Below, piece by piece: positions 59,901-64,000 of a DNA stretch of 64,000 bases; within the stretch, counting starts at the first letter, position 1; each line of letters begins with the position of its first letter. The notes beneath the pieces are model-generated. The model was not told the origin of the DNA. It saw only the letters and a list, made by a program, of their open reading frames with translations, and did not search any database. Location of the stretch: positions 831,001 through 895,000 of the forward strand of contig NC_088717.1 of the NCBI RefSeq assembly GCF_963576615.1, in the 5' to 3' direction. The position numbers were made by a program, and so were the translations under genes. The DNA is from Watersipora subatra. Taxonomy: Eukaryota; Bryozoa; Gymnolaemata; Cheilostomatida; Watersiporidae.

Positions 59901-62310
59901 ATATTTATTTTATTGAAAGGAAATAAAAACAAAAATGGAACATTTAATCAGAGCAACGACACAAATCAGCTGAATACAAATATTTGAAGTGACTTATAGT
60001 TTTGTGACCTTTAGTGACCTACTTACCACAAAGAGCAGAGAGACTTACCTCAAAGATCAAAGAGACTTACCTCAAATAGCAAAAAGACTTACCTCAAACA
60101 ACAGAGAGACTTAGCTCATGAAGAAGAGAAACTTTCTTCTGCTTTTTGAAAGATTTACCACAAAAAAACAGAAAAAATTACCTCAAAAAGCCAAAAAAAC
60201 TTACATCAAAAGTAGAAAGACTTGCCCTAAAGAGAAATATTTACATCAAAGAGCCGAGAGATTTACCTCAAAAAGCAGAAAAGCTTACCTCTATGAGAAA
60301 AAAGACTTACCTCAAAGAGCAAAAAGACTTACAGCAAAGAGCAGAAAAATTTACCTCAAGGAGCAGAGAGACTTACCTCGAAAAGCAGAGAAACTTGTTC
60401 AGGCATGGCGATTCGCTCTCCGTTGATTAGAGTGAGCACCTTGTTATCATCCATGACAGAGTTCATGCTCTCGATCCACAGAGTGTCTACCGGCCCATCA
60501 AATGTTATCCACTTCTCTTCAGGCTTTTCATCTGCAAACAATAGCTTATCCCATAAACATCGAGAAACAGGAGCAAAATAAACAAGAAGAAAAATATACT
60601 TTTAATGTTCAGGCAGGATGTCTATCAATTTACTTTTAGATTACATGTTATGAGCAACCCTAAAACACTAAACTACACAATATGTTTAGACACATATGCT
60701 ATTAATAATAATGATAAGGGAATGATAACCATGCAGAGTAATATGCCAGAGAGTTGTTGGGAGAAGCAATGATGCACCAAGGAAGAGTGTTAAGAGATAG
60801 CGTATAGCAAGAGGAGCCTTGCTAGGCAACTGTCGCTATGTAGCTTTTCTAGGTAACTAGCCACTAAGAAGCTCTGCTAATATATGTTGCCATATAGCGA
60901 TGCAACATAGCTTACATAGCTTTTTCTTTATAGCAAGCGGTTACAGGGGTACAGCTCAAACTCTCTCGTAGTGAGAACAACTCCTAGTTTGAAACAAGTC
61001 CTAATACCACAGCAGTGGATAAGAGCTGTCTCAGACTAGGAATACAAAGTGTCTGAACTGAGGACAGTTTGAACTGTGTCTACTAAACGCATGAATGAGC
61101 TAACCGATGCCCGTTGTGTGAGCTATGGGCCTACAAAGGGAAAAGAAAGTTATACTAAGTTGTAAAAAGGTCAGAGATGCATCTTACTGTGAGTCACTTG
61201 GTCTATCCCTGCAGCATAAACAGTACATTATATACTTCAAAAAATCTGACAATCTCTTTTTGGGAAACAAAAGGGTAACATAACTCTTTAATTTAAGGAC
61301 CTGCCTTCAACTGTGACTAAGAATACAAGTAACCATTGACGCTATATCATTTATCTCCATGGAACAGTGCCAACTTTACATCTTGAGCATATAGAGATGA
61401 CAACTCTTAGCGCAGATGCAACAGTTCACTAAATACCTACTTGCCTCGTTGTGGACCTTCAAACCGCAACAGACTTACAGAGAGTACAATCAGCATGCAC
61501 ACAAACCACTGTAAAAAGACTCATATTCCATTCTCAACTTCTGCGTTATATCAGCAATGATAGCTCTCAAGAGACACAACTATAGTTTTCTAAAACGACG
61601 TACCAGAACATAGAACAAAATCCACAACTTCCCTTGACATGTCATAAACCAAAAACGACATACCTGAGCAGGTGACTCTCATAACACTTGATAAAATTCC
61701 ATCAGTCCATTCATTGGTGCTCAAGTCAAATTCACCGTAAAGCTCTCCCAGAGACACTGACTTGGGATTGAGTACATATTCCTTGACTACATTGTAGTTG
61801 CTGTCACCTGACAGTATCAGAATTAGCTTGTTTAAACGGAATAGATTGACTAACATGACATTGAGTAGTATAAAATATCGTCACATGTCGATGGTATTAA
61901 AACAGTCTATCATCACATGTCTATGGTATTGAAACAGTCTATCGTCACATGTCTATGGTATTAAAAAACCTATCGTCACATATCTATAGTATTAAAACAA
62001 TCTACCATCACACGTCTATGGTATTAAAACAATCTATCATCACATGTCTATGGTATTAAGACAATCTATTGTCACATGTCTATGGCATTAAAACAATCTA
62101 TTGTCACATGTCTATGGTATTATAAACTATCAGTTATAAACTTCTCACAGAATGACCCAAGTGACACAAGAGAGAATGACATGGTACAAACTCACCATCA
62201 TTGTGCATCTGAGAGCAGGCACCCTGCAGTATTCTCCATGTCACAGATTTAGCAGACTGTGTCTTCCCCACTATCATAGTAGAATGACGTGAATTCTTTG
62301 TCTCATACAG
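33047..62310 (-). CDS. DNAH2: Dynein axonemal heavy chain 2, C-terminal part (43 exons, 5' end outside the window)
   Basis: ATP-driven minus-end microtubule motor of the axonemal inner arm (dynein f/I1 beta-type heavy chain in other organisms). Exons, 5' to 3' on the minus strand: 62310-62196, 61807-61664, 60531-60377, 59602-59482, 59294-59137, 58341-58217, 56656-56537, 56326-56162, 55662-55464, 54458-54294, 53857-53669, 52646-52407, 52171-52045, 51750-51583, 50847-50687, 50600-50354, 48776-48608, 48065-47852, 47713-47576, 47306-47189, 47018-46864, 46654-46523, 45748-45625, 45285-45119, 44940-44766, 44644-44453, 44245-43963, 43141-42996, 42915-42717, 42445-42319, 42205-42048, 41634-41457, 41048-40866, 40765-40574, 40194-40078, 38906-38738, 38570-38446, 37440-37249, 36667-36551, 36414-36109, 34729-34634, 33595-33445, 33201-33047. 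All introns are GT-AG; the joined frame is 7077 nt (2358 codons plus stop) without interruption. Vertebrate DNAH2 is about 4400 residues, so roughly the C-terminal half is here. Similarity to DNAH2 exceeds that to other axonemal chains throughout. Confidence 0.94.
34883..34956 (+). tRNA. tRNA-Asn (anticodon GTT)
   Basis: 74-nt cloverleaf: acceptor stem GTCTCTG/CAGGGAC with one G-U pair, D-arm GCGC...GCGC, anticodon stem TTCGG/CCGAA with loop CTGTTAA, 5-nt variable loop, T-arm GGTGG/CCACC with loop TTCAAGC, discriminator G. A box (TGGCGCAATCGG) and B box (GGTTCAAGCCC) are intact, and a T6 run follows at 34961, a normal Pol III terminator. There is no intron and CCA is not encoded. It lies in the DNAH2 intron between exons 34634-34729 and 36109-36414, on the opposite strand. 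Confidence 0.97.
35816..35992. repeat. 30-bp minisatellite in a DNAH2 intron, six copies
   Basis: Unit of GTACCCAGTGAACATATAGA plus GACAAGTTCT, nearly identical copies. The period is ten codons, so minus-strand frames are open throughout; not coding. Confidence 0.94.
37690..37870 (-). mobile_element. Decayed relative of the pogo-like element
   Basis: Order and wording of TTTTATCCGAAAGTTTCAG, TTGAGGTGATCTGACTGC and TTAAAACGCTC...CAAATGAAAG resemble the interior of the elements at 13090-13270 and 14220-14370. No terminal repeats remain. The similarity was judged by eye. Confidence 0.35.
39249..40030. repeat. Degenerate 20- to 21-bp array in a DNAH2 intron
   Basis: Thirty or more divergent copies of ACCTAGACAGCCATAGAGTT, fading at both ends. 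The phrase ATAGAGCTACC also occurs in the arrays at 53875-54185 and near 45000-45060, so three introns of the gene share related repeat material. Confidence 0.85.
40078..44940 (-). CDS. DNAH2: DNAH2 exons 25-35: AAA5 and AAA6 modules
   Basis: AAA5 begins with [20 protein letters not shown] and continues with [40 protein letters not shown] and [20 protein letters not shown]. The linker helices include [23 protein letters not shown]6 includes [100 protein letters not shown] and [20 protein letters not shown]. Every exon is open with matching phases. Donor GTCAGA at 44452 is the weakest in the gene. Confidence 0.94.
43210..43450. repeat. AT-rich simple sequence
   Basis: Mostly TA-rich, imperfect ATATATA runs with scattered TATAATTATATA palindromes, in a DNAH2 intron directly next to the Helitron-like element. 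Confidence 0.85.
43455..43741 (+). mobile_element. Non-autonomous Helitron-like element, copy 2
   Basis: 287 bp. Begins TCTACATATATATTTCTC after A (43454) and ends with the hairpin CCCGG/CCGGG, AGGCACAG and CTAG (43738-43741) followed by T. It shares TCCATTGGCAATGTGCCAGG, GGCAACTCTC and AAGCTGATTTTTAATACCC with copy 1, but has none of the insertions found there. It lies in the DNAH2 intron between exons 42996-43141 and 43963-44245. Confidence 0.78.
45119..48776 (-). CDS. DNAH2: DNAH2 exons 17-24: stalk coiled coils and microtubule-binding domain
   Basis: Exons 17-19 encode the outgoing helix CC1: [77 protein letters not shown]. Exons 20-21 encode the microtubule-binding head ([59 protein letters not shown]). 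Exons 22-24 encode the return helix CC2 ([40 protein letters not shown]) and [20 protein letters not shown] at the strut. An acidic stretch [12 protein letters not shown] begins exon 17. Confidence 0.94.
45885..46235. repeat. 98-bp tandem repeat, about three copies
   Basis: The block containing AACAGGTGCTACA, CTGTGGTTGACAACC and GTGACACTTCTTGTCTCACT recurs at 98-bp spacing (AGGTGC at 45941 and 46039, a variant at about 46137). It is located in the DNAH2 intron between exons 45625-45748 and 46523-46654. Confidence 0.85.
48777..50353. other. DNAH2 intron 16, no gene recognised
   Basis: 1.6 kb. Contains three loose copies of a CATGATCATAAC phrase (49150-49210) and a perfect 18-bp palindrome CGGCAGACCGGTCTGCCG at 49344-49361. 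Nothing else stands out. Confidence 0.5.
50354..52171 (-). CDS. DNAH2: DNAH2 exons 13-16: AAA4 module
   Basis: Exon 51750-51583 contains the AAA4 Walker A with Arg in place of Lys, [20 protein letters not shown], which is usual for axonemal heavy chains. It is followed by [75 protein letters not shown] and [20 protein letters not shown], which leads into the stalk. Confidence 0.94.
51447..51546. repeat. Direct duplication of about 48 bp
   Basis: Two copies of TTATCCCTTTGTTAGGCA... through AGCAATG(G/A)GAACAGAA in a DNAH2 intron. Confidence 0.75.
52407..56326 (-). CDS. DNAH2: DNAH2 exons 8-12: AAA3 module
   Basis: Exon 56326-56162 carries the AAA3 Walker [10 protein letters not shown] (about residue 347 of this part). 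Exon 55662-55464 has [20 protein letters not shown] and the Walker B region [20 protein letters not shown]. Exon 54458-54294 has [20 protein letters not shown]. Exon 53857-53669 has [19 protein letters not shown], whose last 18 nt and donor are repeated in the following intron. Exon 52646-52407 has [20 protein letters not shown]3 is normally a regulatory nucleotide site. Confidence 0.94.
52658..53074. repeat. 22-bp array next to a DNAH2 3' splice site
   Basis: Copies of ACATCAACTGTACATATACA plus AT, well conserved near 52670-52800 and increasingly divergent up to 53074. It begins within 12 bp of the acceptor of exon 52407-52646, so it occupies the branch-point region. With the next array it fills nearly the whole 1022-bp intron. 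Confidence 0.88.
53076..53690 (-). repeat. 56-bp array built from the end of DNAH2 exon 11 and its splice donor
   Basis: TACCTTAGAGATGTC (+ strand) recurs exactly every 56 bp at 53106, 53162, 53218, 53274, 53330, 53386, 53442, 53498, 53554, 53610 and 53666. The last one is the genuine exon end: on the minus strand, ATGAGAGACATCTCTAAG|GTA, coding MRDISK. Each of the ten intronic copies therefore repeats about 18 nt of coding sequence (with T/A variation at one base), the AAG|GTA donor and about 36 nt of intron. Confidence 0.95.
53875..54185. repeat. Degenerate repeat of about 20-24 bp in a DNAH2 intron
   Basis: Divergent copies of AATAGAGCTACCACTGATGG filling most of the 436-bp intron between exons 53669-53857 and 54294-54458. 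Related in wording to the 39249-40030 array. Confidence 0.8.
54459..55463. other. DNAH2 intron 9, nothing recognised
   Basis: About 1 kb, AT-rich, with no repeat array, element end or RNA gene seen. Confidence 0.5.
56537..62310 (-). CDS. DNAH2: DNAH2 exons 1-7 in this window: AAA2 module
   Basis: First exon reads [20 protein letters not shown] then KSVTWRILQ: the AAA2 P-loop, where the usual GxxxxGK(S/T) appears as GKTQSAKS, with Ala in place of the second Gly. Next come [40 protein letters not shown] (Walker B region), [20 protein letters not shown] and [19 protein letters not shown], then the AAA2/AAA3 connection ending [16 protein letters not shown]. Exon 60531-60377 ends CGAG|GTAAGT; that junction seeds the intronic array at 60040-60376. 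Confidence 0.93.
56740..56995. repeat. 21-bp minisatellite in a DNAH2 intron, about 11 copies
   Basis: Units like CTGTAATGTACCTACCACCT plus A, with substitutions increasing toward 56995. Seven-codon period, non-coding. It lies just upstream (in transcript sense) of the acceptor of exon 56537-56656. Confidence 0.9.
57069..58141. repeat. 37-bp minisatellite in a DNAH2 intron, 29 copies with higher-order structure
   Basis: Unit CTAAATAACACAGACACAAA plus GAGTGACACTTGTGAGT, with variants (GAGCGAC, CAGTGAC, GACCC, TAAGT, GAGTTT). Reading the variants in order, monomers 2-8 recur as 17-23 at a 555-bp offset (15 units), and 13-17 recur as 25-29 at a 444-bp offset (12 units). This indicates a large internal duplication followed by loss of a few monomers. 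Confidence 0.95.
58722..58788. repeat. Perfect 31-bp-arm palindrome
   Basis: Left arm 58722-58752 ends CATTCTGGC; a 5-nt loop GCAAG follows; the right arm 58758-58788 is its exact reverse complement. Confidence 0.95.
58792..58836. repeat. Second palindrome with the same core
   Basis: TGTACTATATACATACTGGC (58792-58811), loop GCAAG, and GCCAGAATGTATATAGTACA (58817-58836), with one mismatch. The CTGGC-GCAAG-GCCAG core is identical to that of the palindrome three bases upstream, while the outer arms differ. Confidence 0.93.
59707..59786. repeat. Direct duplication of about 41 bp
   Basis: Two adjacent copies of GGTTTGCAGCCTCCCATTGG...GTAAGAGATAGCG in a DNAH2 intron. Confidence 0.88.
60040..60390 (-). 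repeat. 21-bp array built from the end of DNAH2 exon 3 and its splice donor
   Basis: On the minus strand the exon ends TCTCTGCTTTTCGAG|GTAAGT (donor at 60376). Immediately downstream are about 16 degenerate copies, typically TCTCTGCTCTTTGAG|GTAAGT. Most copies keep a near-consensus GAG|GTAAGT donor. The array fills about 340 bp after the exon. Confidence 0.85.
60532..61663. other. DNAH2 intron 2, nothing recognised
   Basis: 1.1 kb without a recognised array, transposon end or RNA gene. Confidence 0.5.
61872..62126. repeat. 32-bp minisatellite in a DNAH2 intron, eight copies
   Basis: TCACATGT recurs at 61881, 61913, 61945 and so on; the unit continues CTATGGTATTAAAACAATCT. Period not a multiple of three. 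Confidence 0.93.
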
Positions 62311-62502
62311 CTGGTAAAAATAGACTAAACTATAAAAATCCATTTCATAAACACAAATTTTACAACCTTTTCGTATATAATATCATATATATTATTATAT
62401 ATACCGCATTTGATGCTTCATTTGGAGAATTATGATTAACGATTGGAGGCCCTTGAGATCGATGAATTCCGGGATTTCTGAATTTCTGCTCTCTAAAGTA
62501 CG

Positions 62503-63597
62503 CTAGTAGACTCAGCCGTATACCCAACCACTAACTTCATAGCTAGTAGACTCACCCGTGTACCCAACCACTAACTTCACAGCTAGTAGACTCACCCGTA
62601 TACCCAACTACTAACTTCACAGCTAGTAGACTCACCCGTATACCCAACCACTAACTTCATAGCTAGTAGACTCACCCGTATACCTAGCCTGTCTTGACAA
62701 ACTGTTGTTTTTGCGAAGTTGTCCCCCGTCAAGCGGGCGAGCAACACAACAGCTTGTCACAAGACGTACTGCACCTGATGCATCAGCTGCACTTATAAGG
62801 AGTTGTTCTCTTCCGTCTATGCGGCTTGGTTGCGATGTTATGTCGGTCGCTCCACTGGTAATCATAACTGATTTCGCGCAAAAATGTATGTATAAAAAAA
62901 TAAGATTACAACGTTTAACCAAAGACTGTTGGTTGTTTACAACTCTGCTGCAAACTTTAGTAGAACTTAAGAATAATATAAATTGAAAATAAAATCCATA
63001 AGAACAAATAAAACTGGCTGATACAAAAATAGAAATTAAACTGACTGAGCACACAAATAACAACATGTTTAGTCGCTGTTGTTGCCTAAGTTCTCAAGTT
63101 CTACTAAAGTTTACCGCAGAGACTGGTCGCTGGTTAGATGTTGTAATATTTTTTTTAAATAAATTTTTGCGCGAAATCCGTTATGATTATCAATGGAGCG
63201 ACCGACATAACATCGCAACCAAGCCGCATAGACGGAAGAAAACAACTCCCTATAAGTGCAGCTGATGCATCAGGTGCAGTACGTCTTGTGACAAGCTGTT
63301 GTGTTGCTCGCTCGCTCGACGGGGGACAACTCCGCAAAAACAACAGTTTGTCAAGACAGGCTAGGCTACCATATACCCAACCACTAACTTCACAGCTAGT
63401 AGACTCACTCTATACCCAACCACTAACTTCACAGCTAGTAGACTCAGCCGTGTGCCCAACCACTAACTTCATAGCTAGTAGACTCACCCGTATACCCAAC
63501 CACTAACTTCACAGCTAGTAGACTCAGCCGTATACCCAACCACTAACTTCACAGCTAGTAGACTCACCCTATACCCAACCACTAACTTCATAGCTAC
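62503..63597. repeat. 40-bp minisatellite interrupted by a foldback element
   Basis: Units CTAGTAGACTCACCCGTATA plus CCCAACCACTAACTTCA(C/T)AG at 62503, 62543, 62583, 62623 and 62663, resuming in phase after the inserted element at about 63374 and continuing (63396, 63435, 63475, 63515, 63555) to 63597. On the DNAH2 sense strand each unit contains ACGG|GTGAGTCT, a strong 5' splice donor match. It lies upstream of the first DNAH2 exon visible here, most likely within an intron. Confidence 0.92.
62683..63365. mobile_element. Foldback (long inverted repeat) element inserted in the 40-bp array
   Basis: The left arm 62683-62968 and right arm 63096-63365 are reverse complements with scattered mismatches: CCTAGCCTGTCTTGACAAAC at the left, GTTTGTCAAGACAGGCTAGG at the right, with shared GATGCATCAGCTGCACTTAT and CAACCAAGCCGCATAGACGG (in opposite senses). 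The spacer is about 127 bp. No transposase frame is seen. The interrupted array unit resumes after the element with TATAC repeated on both sides. Confidence 0.88.
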
Positions 63598-64000
63598 GCC
63601 CCACAGACACAAACCACTGAGTTCACCAGACATAAACATTTTCCCTGTCTTATATTCAGAACATCTTATATCTTAAAAGTTTCTCTTTTAAATGCTATTG
63701 AATTCCCGCGTTAATATTGTTATTTTTTCACACGGCCTGATTCGTCCGCATTGGCTAAAGAAATAAAATTAAGATCAAATCATGATAAGCAGACATACTT
63801 AGTAATTAATGTAATTACTTTTAAATCAATTGATTTAAATTCAGTGCGAACCCCTTAAATATTTCACAGAATCTACTTGATATTACCACGACATTGTAAG
63901 AACACTGACAAATCAAATAACAACTTTGACAAATTGTAGTTAGTTTGCCATGGTAACTCTGAAATGCCATCGATTGGTTGGCCGGTTGTTGTGATGCACG

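Noticed and set aside
62632..63066. 144-codon minus-strand frame and its mirror at 63183-63506
   Set aside because: Mirror-image frames from the two arms of the foldback element; no transposase motif.

Overview
This window is nuclear DNA from an invertebrate animal. All three protein-coding genes are split by GT-AG introns, one is an axonemal (ciliary) dynein heavy chain, and one is a brain tumor (Brat)-type TRIM-NHL gene that keeps an N-terminal RING finger. The introns are full of minisatellites and of short DNA transposons and Helitron-like elements. A lophotrochozoan (mollusc, annelid or bryozoan grade) fits best, but that placement is an inference.

Layout. (1) 129-7598, + strand: an ETS transcription factor of the ELF/E74 group, seven coding exons, ETS domain at the C terminus. 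Its last intron holds two abutting pogo-like elements, a nested 120-bp MITE and a 57-bp tandem repeat. (2) 7599-17840: no recognisable gene. It contains a TTAA-flanked foldback element, 38-, 15-, 26- and 20-bp tandem arrays, a LINE relic, and a Helitron-like element carrying two later insertions. (3) 17857-32419, + strand: a brat/TRIM3-like gene, 15 coding exons (817 codons): RING, two B-boxes, coiled coil, linker and NHL propeller, then a T-rich 3' UTR. Introns 6, 7 and 8 carry 13-, 39- and 27-bp arrays. (4) 33047-62310, - strand: the 3' 43 coding exons of DNAH2 (inner-arm axonemal dynein heavy chain). They give an unbroken 2358-codon C-terminal part running from the AAA2 P-loop through AAA3, AAA4, stalk, AAA5, AAA6 and C-terminal domain to the stop; upstream exons lie beyond 64000. 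A tRNA-Asn(GTT) gene lies on the opposite strand in one of its introns.

brat and DNAH2 converge tail to tail, with about 2 kb between stop codons. The three genes have no evident functional connection.

The most unusual structure is in DNAH2. At least two introns contain tandem arrays whose repeat unit includes a copy of the end of the preceding exon plus its 5' splice site, so the true splice donor is followed by a ladder of decoy donors (53076-53690 and 60040-60390). Other DNAH2 intron arrays also carry splice-like motifs on the sense strand. No new enzymatic or defence system was recognised; this recurrent link between splice junctions and minisatellites is the best candidate for something undescribed.
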